The notes under the pieces were generated by a model, which worked only from the letters and a program-made list of their open reading frames with translations, searched no databases and was not told the DNA's origin. The translations under genes were made by a program, and so were the position numbers. 27,935 nt of DNA from MGBC114844 sp910585855 (GTDB taxonomy: Bacteria > Bacillota > Clostridia > Lachnospirales > Lachnospiraceae), in contig CBFFYP010000060.1 in assembly GCA_965646165.1 (NCBI GenBank), forward strand, positions 1 to 27,935, written 5' to 3'. Of the stretch, positions 7,509-15,197 are shown piece after piece; position 1 is the first letter of the stretch, and every line of letters starts with the position of its first letter.

Positions 7509-9461
7509 TTATACGGCTGTTTCATTAATCAATTTATTATAGATTTCTGACATAACCGAAATACATTTTGCTGCCAAATTATAGGCATGCTGATATTTTA
7601 CAAGATTTACTGCCTCTTCGTCTTCATCTACACCGGAAATAGAAAGCCTTTGATTCTCAATTACAGCCGAAATATTCTGATAATTATTTTCCATTGCTTC
7701 TGCTGCATCGGAATCAATTGCGGATACAGAAACCAAACTTTCCATAAATTCTTCTGCATTACCATTTACCATAAATCGCTTATCTGCCAGCTTTACCATT
7801 TCACCGATTAAATCCTGTGAATCCACACCATCATAAATATAAGAAGTGGTTGCCATTTTATCGTTATCTAAAATTAAATCTTCATTTACACACATATTTC
7901 CTGCTGTCATCTGATCGGCAATATAGTCTATCATTACCATATAACCTGCCATATCTGGATCTGTCTTTGCAGCATCTGTATAAGTGGAAAGAACATTATC
8001 CTTTAACTTTCCATTTTCATAACAACTTTCTTTATTTGGATAAGTATTTTTATCTGTTTCCATAGCATATTTCACTGCTTTTTGTTCATAATCTGCCCCA
8101 TAAAGATATTCATTTAAATATTCATCTTTTAATGTTCCATTTGGTTTCAATTCACTGTCTAATAGTGTAGGATGCTGTTCTTTTGCATATTCTAATGCAC
8201 GTTCTTCTATCCATTTATCCACATTTTCACATCCCTTTTGCTCCCCTTTTGACCATAAAGTTTTAGTACCGTCTGCATTTTCTATTTCAACTGGACTCTG
8301 CACCTCTCCCCGATAAAGATTATAAAGTGTATCCGCTTGTGTTTTTATCTGTTTTGTTGTCATAGAAGAAATAGAAAAGAATGGAACTCTTTGTGTTGAC
8401 TCTTCATTAAAATCCTGCCCCTGCATCTGGATTTTATTAAATTCTCTGGTATATTCCTTTGCAAACAGATTGGTTTGTACCTTATAATATGGAATTCCTT
8501 TATACTCTAATCCAACCGCATCTTCTACCGGATAATGCGTAATTTCCTGATTGTTTCCATCACGAATATCAATATATCCTTTTAACATTCCAGTCAGACT
8601 TTCGCTATAAGTAGTAAAATTTGTTCCATTGCTCCATACCAAATCATAAAGATCTTCATTATCTTCTTCATGCCGAACCTGCTCTTCGTTTCTGGCTTTC
8701 ACTGATATTGTATTATAAATATGTCCCTGAACCAATGTCTGATTACAGATTTTCACCGTATAAGAAGAACTTCCAGTATCTGATAATTTTTCAATTACGG
8801 TTACTCCCACATATTGAGAAAGTTCGTCTACTACATTTGCTCTTTGATCCCGCAGTTCATTCGCTGTAGCTCCGTTTAACTCTAACGTCTGAATCTGTTT
8901 ATTTAAAGCTGCAATATTTTTTGCTGCACTATTAATTCGATCCACCATTACACTTATCTGCAAATTGGTATCATCCTGATAGGCATTTAAACTGGTTGCT
9001 GTGTCGTTAAAGTAAGAAGACAGCGTCTGTGCTGCCTGAATAGCCGCATTTCTTTTTGATACATCCGCTGGATTGGTATATAAAGTTTCCAATGCTGCTG
9101 TAAATTTAGAATAATAAGTTGTAAATCCAGAGGATTTTATCTCTGAAAAATATAATTCTTCAATCTGCCCCATATAATAGTGTTTTTGAATATTTTCACC
9201 TAAATTTCCTTGATTTTTCCAATATTTATGATCATAATAAGAATCTCTAATTTGATCGATTCCTGTTATGGTAACACCTGCTCCCATTGTTCCGTATCTT
9301 GCATAGACACGAACCGGTTTTGTAGCCTGCTGTGATACCACCTGTCTAGAATATCCTACTGTATTTCGATTAGAAATATTATTCGCTGTTACATTAATTC
9401 CTGCATTTGCTGCGGTCAATCCGCTTGATGCAATCGTAAGTCCTAAAAATGTTGATGCCAT
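7509..9461 (-). CDS. flgK: Second FlgK-type hook-filament junction protein
   Basis: The N-terminus (MASTFLGLTIASSGLTAANA, then NNISNRNTVGYSRQ) is the flagellar rod/hook start region, and the C-terminus ends DEEAVNLVKYQHAYNLAAKC..., the FlgK C-terminal helix. The middle holds the FlgK-like NELRDQRANVVDELSQYV. At 650 residues it is close in size to the FlgK encoded 13 bp upstream, but the two are clearly diverged outside the ends. Both look intact. Whether they form a mixed junction or alternate cannot be told from sequence. The ribosome binding site is AAAGGGG. Confidence 0.92.
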   Translation of the reverse strand: MASTFLGLTIASSGLTAANAGINVTANNISNRNTVGYSRQVVSQQATKPVRVYARYGTMGAGVTITGIDQIRDSYYDHKYWKNQGNLGENIQKHYYMGQIEELYFSEIKSSGFTTYYSKFTAALETLYTNPADVSKRNAAIQAAQTLSSYFNDTATSLNAYQDDTNLQISVMVDRINSAAKNIAALNKQIQTLELNGATANELRDQRANVVDELSQYVGVTVIEKLSDTGSSSYTVKICNQTLVQGHIYNTISVKARNEEQVRHEEDNEDLYDLVWSNGTNFTTYSESLTGMLKGYIDIRDGNNQEITHYPVEDAVGLEYKGIPYYKVQTNLFAKEYTREFNKIQMQGQDFNEESTQRVPFFSISSMTTKQIKTQADTLYNLYRGEVQSPVEIENADGTKTLWSKGEQKGCENVDKWIEERALEYAKEQHPTLLDSELKPNGTLKDEYLNEYLYGADYEQKAVKYAMETDKNTYPNKESCYENGKLKDNVLSTYTDAAKTDPDMAGYMVMIDYIADQMTAGNMCVNEDLILDNDKMATTSYIYDGVDSQDLIGEMVKLADKRFMVNGNAEEFMESLVSVSAIDSDAAEAMENNYQNISAVIENQRLSISGVDEDEEAVNLVKYQHAYNLAAKCISVMSEIYNKLINETAV

Positions 9462-9474
9462 ATGTTGCCCCTTT

Positions 9475-11475
9475 CTATAGTTGTGTTACAATTAATTCCA
9501 GCATCTGGTCGATTACTGTAATAAAACGGGAAGAAGCATTGTATGCTGCCTGATATTTGATAAGATTCTGCAGCTCCTCATCGGAAGATACATCCATAAT
9601 CTGCCTTCTTACCCCATCTACACCACCTATCAGTTTTTCCTGCTGTGCAATCATATCATTATACAATTCGCCCGCTCCGGCTATCTGTCCGATAAACTCT
9701 GTATAATAATTCATATAATTCTTTTTGGAACTATACTCTGGAAGTAAAACCAAATCATCTTTTTCCCATAAAGCATTAATATCATCCATTAATTTTCGGT
9801 TTTCACCACCATCTTTTGTACCAAACGGAATTAACTCATTATTGCTAAGAACATCAGGATTCACTTCTAAATTATTTAAACTATAGAGTGACTCTAAATT
9901 AAAATCACTTTTATAATTATAAACATAATATTTTTTCGCAGTTTCTTTAGTAACTTTATTTCCATTTATATCAGTCGTATTTCCGTTCTCATCAATATAT
10001 TCTCCATTGTCATTAGTTGCATAATATTCAATATAACGTTTGGTATGCCTGCGTGAAAACAATTCTGTTCCCTGTGTTCTATTCTGATCCTTTCCATAAC
10101 CAGCAGAATTCCAGTCTAATACTCTTGTTCCAGATTCTATTGTTATAAGATTTCCTTTTTCATCCCTTGCTTTAAGCGAACTGGTCAAATTCATTGTAGG
10201 AGAAATTACTTCATTAAATTCTTCCACAATTTTATTAATCAACTGATCAAATTCACCCATAACAGTCATAATAGAAGACGGTATTACATAATCATCATAA
10301 TACTCCATTGCCTCTTTATATGCTTTACTGTCTTTTCCGCCAATATAATCCTTATAATCAATCCCTTTTATTCCTAACTCTTTTTCTAATTTTCGAACTT
10401 CTGTCCAATTTACTTTATTATCTGCAGTAATTAAATTTTTATCTGCATACTTTGCATCTCTAACAGAAAAATAATTTCCACCTTTTATCTTTCGAATATA
10501 TTCCTGACTATCTTCTCCCCCTTCATAATCTGCCCAATTCGGAATATCGGTATAATCTGCCACGGAACTCCCTCGTGCCAAAATATAAGCTTTCAGCGCT
10601 CCAATATCATTATTTTTTACTGTAGAAACCGTAGAGGTAATATTAAAAACCTCTTTTTGATTCAAATAATTCCACACTGGAACAACCAATTCTGGATCAG
10701 CTTCCCCGTCTGGATGAATCAATCCCATCTCATGATAATAATTTTCCGTAATAAAATCTACGCCCTCTGCTCTTACCGTAACCGTCCCGTTTTTCAATTC
10801 ACTATAAGAAATATCAACTAAACCGCCCAATTCATCTAACAGATAATCTCTTCTGTCCCGATAATCATTTGCTGATTCAATATCGCCGACCTCAATTTTA
10901 GAAATCATCTGATTCAATCCGTAAATCTCTTTTCCAATCTCATTGATCCGATTTACAGAGTTTATTATCTTTTGATTGATCGTTAATTGATAATTCCGCA
11001 GATCTGCATAAATCGAATTTGCCTTAGAAATAAAAGAAACCGCACTCTGTACCAGTGCGGCTCTTGTTTCCGTGCCAAGAGGGTTCTTACTAACCTCCTG
11101 AATCGCACTCCACATGTCCTTCAGATAATCTTGAAATTTTTCTCCCTCCAGTTCCCCGAAGTATCCCTCAATTTCTTCAATTACCTGTGCCTGGCTTTCA
11201 TAGAAGGCTTCCCTGCCACTCTCTTGTCTATATGCTTTATCTAATAATATATCTCTAACATACCGGATATCCATTACGGAAACACCGTTTCCAGACTGAT
11301 TATGGTAAACCGCTCCGACACTGAGTGTTTCATACTTTCGGTCTGCGAATATAACCTGCTGTCTTACATAACCCGGAGTATGCAGATTTGACAGATTATG
11401 CGCTGTTGTATTAATCGCATTCTGGCTTGACTGCAATCCTGAAACCCCTATATAAAGGGATGACATTCCGCCCAT
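9475..11475 (-). CDS. flgK: Hook-filament junction protein FlgK (HAP1)
   Basis: FlgK is the first junction protein on top of the hook. The protein starts MGGMSSLYIGVSGLQSSQNA, with the AHNLSNLHTPGYVRQ motif of rod/hook proteins, contains the family DYRDRRDYLLDELGGLVDIS segment, and ends LQNLIKYQAAYNASSRFITV, the C-terminal helix. At 666 residues it is longer than Bacillus FlgK (about 500) because of an acidic, Tyr/Asn-rich variable middle at roughly residues 300-560. The ATG follows AAGGAAGG; a second ATG three codons later is also possible. It is followed 13 bp later by a second FlgK gene. Confidence 0.95.
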   Translation of the reverse strand: MGGMSSLYIGVSGLQSSQNAINTTAHNLSNLHTPGYVRQQVIFADRKYETLSVGAVYHNQSGNGVSVMDIRYVRDILLDKAYRQESGREAFYESQAQVIEEIEGYFGELEGEKFQDYLKDMWSAIQEVSKNPLGTETRAALVQSAVSFISKANSIYADLRNYQLTINQKIINSVNRINEIGKEIYGLNQMISKIEVGDIESANDYRDRRDYLLDELGGLVDISYSELKNGTVTVRAEGVDFITENYYHEMGLIHPDGEADPELVVPVWNYLNQKEVFNITSTVSTVKNNDIGALKAYILARGSSVADYTDIPNWADYEGGEDSQEYIRKIKGGNYFSVRDAKYADKNLITADNKVNWTEVRKLEKELGIKGIDYKDYIGGKDSKAYKEAMEYYDDYVIPSSIMTVMGEFDQLINKIVEEFNEVISPTMNLTSSLKARDEKGNLITIESGTRVLDWNSAGYGKDQNRTQGTELFSRRHTKRYIEYYATNDNGEYIDENGNTTDINGNKVTKETAKKYYVYNYKSDFNLESLYSLNNLEVNPDVLSNNELIPFGTKDGGENRKLMDDINALWEKDDLVLLPEYSSKKNYMNYYTEFIGQIAGAGELYNDMIAQQEKLIGGVDGVRRQIMDVSSDEELQNLIKYQAAYNASSRFITVIDQMLELIVTQL

Positions 11476-11567
11476 AACACCCTTCCTTTCTAAACTGTCC
11501 TTCGCTCTTTTATCCGGTCAGCGTCCGAACCTCCTGTTCCTATAAGCCGCTGCCCGTTTTTATTTCT

Positions 11568-11852
11568 CTAAAAAGTAACAGACTTATCATACTCTTCCAT
11601 TAATTTTTCCGCAAAACTTCTATTGCTTACCTGATAAGTTCCTGCTTCCATGCCCGCCTTAATCGCTGCAACTCTCTCTTTGCGGATATCAGATGCCTGT
11701 GCAACAGCCTGTTTTGCAATCTGATAATCTCTTCCCATATTGGAAATATGCACTTCATCTTTTGTTGCTGCTACTTTTCCCGCTGACTGTACCTTCGTTT
11801 TCTTTGTAGTCTGATAAATCTGACTAATCTGGCTATATGCATCAATTCTCAT
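11568..11852 (-). CDS. flgM: Anti-sigma-D factor FlgM
   Basis: FlgM binds the flagellar sigma factor (SigD/FliA) and holds late genes off until the hook is complete. The 94-residue protein begins MRIDAYSQISQIYQ, typical for Gram-positive FlgM, has a basic low-complexity linker (KKTKVQSAGKV), then the helical sigma-binding part DEVHISNMGRDYQIAKQA and a second helix ending FAEKLMEEYDKSVTF. The ATG at 11850-11852 has AGGA upstream; the frame opens six codons earlier with a TTG, but the RBS favours the ATG. In B. subtilis flgM precedes flgN; here flgN is first. Confidence 0.92.
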   Translation of the reverse strand: MRIDAYSQISQIYQTTKKTKVQSAGKVAATKDEVHISNMGRDYQIAKQAVAQASDIRKERVAAIKAGMEAGTYQVSNRSFAEKLMEEYDKSVTF

Positions 11853-11943
11853 ACCCGTTCCTGCTACCAAAACGATACACCATGTGTATAATATAGCTTT
11901 TCCTTTCCTAATATTTTTTCATTTACTCTCAAATCCTAACTAA

Positions 11944-12462
11944 CTACTGTGAACGATCAAATGCTCCCGAAACCCGCATATGCTCTCCCACATTATAAGC
12001 ATTTTTATCATAATTTGCTGTAAGTGGAGCTTGCCGCATACTATTAAATAAATTAATATCGAACTCTACTAATTCCAAAGATTCCTTCAAAAGTACTTTA
12101 TTCATATCATTTACCTTTGTCATCCGCTTCATTGTATCATGCAGTTTATCATGTATCTCACACAGCCGCTTCTGTGTTTCCGGCTGCCCAACCATCAATT
12201 CTATCAGCCGACTCAATGTCAGATCCTCCGGTTTCCGGCTGATTACTGTAGCAATATCATTCGTACACTCCTGTCTTTTTTTCTCCAAAGGTTGTACTTT
12301 ATTTGTCATAAGAATCTGTTCTTTTTCTACAATATCATTTAATGCCTGAACGTCACCCTTTACAATAATACCCGTTTTTTGAGTGGACAATTCATACAGT
12401 TCCTGATAAGCCGCATTTTCTTTTTCTAGTGTTTGAATTAATTCATCAATCAAACTTGCCAT
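11944..12462 (-). CDS. flgN: Flagellar export chaperone FlgN
   Basis: FlgN is the cytoplasmic chaperone that escorts FlgK and FlgL to the export apparatus. The 172-residue protein is nearly all helix, beginning MASLIDELIQTLEKENAAYQ with further heptad-rich helices (DIVEKEQILMTNKVQPLEKK; MTKVNDMNKVLLKESLELVEF) and a flexible tail containing NVGEHMRVSGAFDRSQ. It is the first gene of the operon that also encodes two FlgK proteins and FlgL, its expected clients. The ribosome binding site is AAAGGAGAGG. A sigma-D-like promoter lies just upstream. Confidence 0.9.
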   Translation of the reverse strand: MASLIDELIQTLEKENAAYQELYELSTQKTGIIVKGDVQALNDIVEKEQILMTNKVQPLEKKRQECTNDIATVISRKPEDLTLSRLIELMVGQPETQKRLCEIHDKLHDTMKRMTKVNDMNKVLLKESLELVEFDINLFNSMRQAPLTANYDKNAYNVGEHMRVSGAFDRSQ

Positions 12463-12492
12463 AGCAACCTCTCCTTTGTACTTCTGCCTATA

Positions 12493-12519
12493 ATATCGGA
12501 TATTTTGGGATTTACATTA
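12493..12519 (-). promoter_or_regulatory. Sigma-D (FliA)-like promoter of the flgN-csrA operon
   Basis: On the minus strand TAAT (12516-12519), a 15-bp spacer and TCCGATAT (12493-12500) closely match the B. subtilis SigD pattern TAAA-N15-GCCGATAT. The same TAAT overlaps a sigma-A -10 box (TATAAT, 12516-12521) without a good -35 box, so dual control is possible. It lies about 30 bp before the flgN start. Confidence 0.65.
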
Positions 12520-12584
12520 TAGTACAGTGATACATTTTTTTAATCAAACTTCACTTAACTCATAAATCAAAAGGAAAACACTGA

Positions 12585-12638
12585 AATCGAAAAGAAGGTC
12601 TATTCCGAGAAATAATACCCCTTCATAAACCTTCTAAA
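12585..12638. repeat. Degenerate remnant of the small GGACGC-type element
   Basis: The stretch at 12585-12607 (TCGAAAAGAAGGTCTATTCC at its centre) closely matches the inner arm of the element at 24626-24786, and AACCTTCT at 12629-12636 can pair back with it. The outer GGACGC end is not preserved. Confidence 0.5.
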
Positions 12639-12717
12639 ATAACAACAAACCAATTAATTTTTTATCATCACTTTATTTTCTGGCGAAGATATGCTGCCAA
12701 AAAGGAAATTTAGAAAC

Positions 12718-12966
12718 GCTTCTTTTTTGTTTCGGTGTCAAGAAACAGCCAGATTCGAAAACGGTGGGCAGCCTGCAGTGACTTTGAAAGAAACCATCTT
12801 ACGGCTGATAAACTCCTTCCTTACGCCCATTAGGTTTCGCCTGTCATAAAGGCGAATTGCGCCCCGATCAGTCCGATTGGATCAAGGAAAAGACAGAAGT
12901 CTTAAAACTTCTTGCTTTTTGGAAACTGGAACAGCAGACTGCCCACCGTTTTCGAATCTAGCGTCC
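12718..12966. repeat. Large GGACGC inverted-repeat element, type 1, core-deleted (R2)
   Basis: A perfect 21-bp inverted repeat, 12751-12771 against 12939-12959, closes the element, followed by GCGTCC at 12961-12966; the other end carries the GAAACAGCC sequence and T-rich stretch shared with R1 and R4. Inside are the shared core segment ending GGCGAATTGCGCCCCG (12851-12866) and the AGAAGTCTTAAAACTTCT segment. Compared with R4 it lacks the central hairpin and one P2 arm (about 130 bp). It fills most of the 575-bp gap between yvyF and flgN; the rest of that gap holds the remnant at 12585 and the flgN promoter. Confidence 0.88.
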
Positions 12967-13037
12967 TCTGACATCCTCCAATTCCAAAAGACTTCTTTCC
13001 ATTTTCTATAATACGAATAAACTTCTATAAAAAATTC

Positions 13038-13442
13038 TTATTTATCCAAAAACCGCATCCTATTTCCATCTTTCTTTATTTCTTGTTCTGGCTCTTTTTC
13101 TTTATGCAGACTTGCGCCAAACTGATTTGCCATCTTATCTGCACATTTTTGGCAGTACTTTCCCTTAGCAATCGGTTTTCCGCATCTTAAACACTGAATA
13201 CCAGAAGCGCTTGCATCCTGAAAATAAAGCCGTTCCTCCCGTACCCACTTTTTCAGCTGCTCTACGCTTACGTCCATCTCTTCGGATACTTCTACAATAG
13301 TAGCATTATCATGTTCCCGAAGATACTGTTTTACCTCCTGATACTTCTCTTCCAACGCTTTCTCACAATCTGGGCATATTGGACGATTGATTCGGTGAAA
13401 TAACCGTCCACACTTTCTGCAATTAGTTAAATCAAAACTCAT
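13038..13442 (-). CDS. yvyF: Flagellar operon protein YvyF (zinc-finger/HTH)
   Basis: The 134-residue protein has an N-terminal four-cysteine zinc-ribbon pattern (CRKCGRLF, then CPDC), a central MerR-like helix-turn-helix (DNATIVEVSEEMDVSVEQLK with WVREERLYF), and a second four-cysteine cluster (CLRCGKPI, then CQKC). This is the architecture of the TIGR03826/YvyF family, always found next to comF and flgM in Firmicutes. It is presumed to be a regulator of flagellar genes; its exact target is not known. It lies 49 bp after comF with a GGAGGAG ribosome binding site, so the two are probably co-transcribed. Confidence 0.88.
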   Translation of the reverse strand: MSFDLTNCRKCGRLFHRINRPICPDCEKALEEKYQEVKQYLREHDNATIVEVSEEMDVSVEQLKKWVREERLYFQDASASGIQCLRCGKPIAKGKYCQKCADKMANQFGASLHKEKEPEQEIKKDGNRMRFLDK

Positions 13443-13491
13443 ACCTTCTCCTCCATTTCTACTAATGTCTGCGCTCAGATAGACTTTACTG

Positions 13492-14259
13492 TCATAGCTT
13501 ATATCCTATACCAATACAAAGGCTCAAAAAATAAACCTTCTGTACCCCCGACGCTTTCAAAACTCTTGTACAAGCATCTATCGTACTCCCTGTTGTATAG
13601 ATATCATCCACCAGTATTATTTTTTTATATTTTACACCTTTTTTCCCAATTTGAAAAGCATTTATCAGATTTTTTCTTCTTTCTTCTTCATTTAATTCTT
13701 TCTGAGGAAGCGTCCTGCGGATTCTTACAAGAATTTCTTTATCCACTGGTATCCCTACCCGCTTTGAAACCTCTTCCGCAAGCACTTCTGCCTGATTAAA
13801 TCCCCGCTCAATCCGCTTTTTTCTATAAATCGGAACAGGCACAAAACAATCCGCTCCCCATTGAAGAATCTTCTCCCCAAGACACCTACAAATCTCTTCT
13901 GCATAAGCCTTGGCATACTCCCGGCGATTTTGAAACTTAAAATAAGCAATCGACTTTTTCATCACCTTATCATAAACATAAAGAGCACGCCCTTCCTCAA
14001 AACAATGCTTCCCCTTTGCACAATCATAACAATATTCCTGTTCCTCCCTTTCCACCGGTTTCCCACACTTCTTACAGCATGACTCTAAAATCGGCTGAAG
14101 TCTTTTTCTGCATCCCCCACAGATCACCTCCCCTTTTGGCTCAACAATCTGATGACACACCGGACACCGCCGAGGATACACCAAATACAACAATTCCTCT
14201 ACTAATTTTTCCCCCTGCTTTTCTATCAATCCACTATCCCTCCATTTAACAATATCCAT
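13492..14259 (-). CDS. comFC: ComF family amidophosphoribosyltransferase-like competence protein
   Basis: ComFC is a PRTase-fold protein that acts with the ComFA helicase in DNA uptake. Near the N-terminus are zinc-binding cysteines (RRCPVCHQ, CGGC, CCKKCGK, CYDC). The PRTase part contains PVPIYRKKRIERGFNQ, RTLPQKEL and the PRPP loop IILVDDIYTTGST. The listed ATG has no clear ribosome binding site. A TTG at 14227-14229 has GGAGG nine bases upstream and would remove ten poorly conserved residues, so it may be the real start. No comFA is adjacent, unlike in Bacillus. The other gene upstream on this strand is recD2, beyond 0.9 kb of repeats. Confidence 0.93.
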   Translation of the reverse strand: MDIVKWRDSGLIEKQGEKLVEELLYLVYPRRCPVCHQIVEPKGEVICGGCRKRLQPILESCCKKCGKPVEREEQEYCYDCAKGKHCFEEGRALYVYDKVMKKSIAYFKFQNRREYAKAYAEEICRCLGEKILQWGADCFVPVPIYRKKRIERGFNQAEVLAEEVSKRVGIPVDKEILVRIRRTLPQKELNEEERRKNLINAFQIGKKGVKYKKIILVDDIYTTGSTIDACTRVLKASGVQKVYFLSLCIGIGYKL

Positions 14260-14321
14260 ACAGAATAAACTTACAAACTGAAATTTTTATAGGACGCTGC
14301 CGGAAAGAGTTTTCTTTCACC

Positions 14322-14660
14322 GGACGCCAGAGGCGGTTTGCTCCTGTCCTTTGCCTGCTCCGCTCCAAACAGAAAGAAAGTCTATGGCTTCTGTATTTAC
14401 ATAGATCCCACCGGACGAACCGGGGCGCAATTCGCCCTCCTCACAGCCAAAACGTAACTGGTGTAAGGAAAAATTTTATCCGTCATAAAACATTCTCTTC
14501 CCTATCATCCGGACTAAACACGCCCCTTTTTTGCATACCCTGCATGGAAGCAGGATATGCAAAAAATTCTAGGTTGTTTCACAGAAGCCAAGACTTTCTA
14601 ACCGTTTTCCGAAGTCGCAAGCAAAGGACAGGAGCAAACCGCCTCTCGCTGTTAGTTGGA
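14322..14660. repeat. Large GGACGC inverted-repeat element, type 2 (R3)
   Basis: GGACGC (14322-14327) is followed by a perfect 26-bp inverted repeat, 14329-14354 against 14621-14646. Inside are the palindromic core GGGGCGCAATTCGCCC (14422-14438 region), the conserved CTAAACACGCCCC, and a hairpin 14533-14543 against 14550-14560. A second GGACGC lies at 14292-14297. The other end reads GCTGTTAGTTGGAGC. The intergenic gap 14260-15197 (938 bp) consists almost entirely of this element, a linker with an inserted small element, and R4. Confidence 0.9.
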
Positions 14661-14700
14661 GCACGACAAAAGTAATAGTTTCTTACAGAACAAGTCTTCC

Positions 14701-14825
14701 GTAAAGGGTTCTTTCTAACGTTTAGGTAGTTCTGTTAATTTCATTTTGCTTTGCCAAGCCAATAGAAAGACTTTCGGCAAATTGTGAACAATACAGATAC
14801 CCAAAGTTCAGAAAGAACCGTAAAG
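14701..14825. mobile_element. 113-bp MITE-like insertion with 6-bp target duplication
   Basis: The element at 14707-14819 begins GGTTCTTTCT and ends AGAAAGAACC; the imperfect terminal match extends to about 23 bp. It is flanked by direct GTAAAG copies at 14701-14706 and 14820-14825. The homologous linker at 21361-21440 (other strand) has a single GTAAAG (21382-21387) and no insert, so it is the empty site. There is no coding capacity; movement would need a transposase in trans. Confidence 0.75.
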
Positions 14826-14839
14826 TTTAGATGCTCTTC

Positions 14840-15195
14840 TTTTTTTGTTCCGGGGTCAAGAAACAGCCAGATTCGAAAACGGTGGGCAGGCTGCAGTGAC
14901 TTTGAAAAAAAGTTAGAAGTTCTTAGACTTCTGCTCGAAAACCTAAGATTTTTTTCACATCCTGCTCCCATGCAGGGTGTGAAAAAAAAGGGGCGTGTTT
15001 AGCCCGGATGTTAGGAAAGAGGTAGTCTTATGGCTGGAAAACCCCTTCCTTACATCAGTTCCATTTTGGCTGCCATAAGGGCGAATTGCGCCCCGGTCTG
15101 TTCGGTTGGATAAAAGAAAAGGCAGAAGTCTTAGAACTTCTTGCTTTTTGGAAACCGGAACAGCAGACTGCCCACCGTTTTCGAATCTAGCGTCC
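14840..15195. repeat. Large GGACGC inverted-repeat element, type 1 (R4)
   Basis: The outer perfect 21-bp arms are 14869-14889 and 15168-15188, followed by GCGTCC (15190-15195). A second pair of arms, about 14911-14930 against 15122-15141, matches at 19 of 20 positions. The core has a hairpin at 14955-14965 against 14972-14982, then GGGGCGTGTTTAGCCCGG, then GGGCGAATTGCGCCCC near 15079-15094. The element stops two bases before the recD2 stop codon. R2 is a shortened relative; R5 is its inverted homologue. Confidence 0.9.
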
Positions 15196-15197
15196 TT

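Noticed and set aside
14533..14560. Core hairpin of the large repeats as a bidirectional terminator
   Set aside because: The T tract lies on the 5' side and the A tract on the 3' side on both strands, so no U tract follows the stem in either direction. It merely extends the stem.
12718..15195. A CRISPR array
   Set aside because: The repeated units are inverted repeats of different lengths scattered between genes; there are no regular direct repeats with unique spacers and no cas genes.
14322..15195. An insertion sequence with a transposase
   Set aside because: The terminal inverted repeats look like those of an IS, but no frame in any copy encodes a DDE, HUH or serine/tyrosine recombinase.
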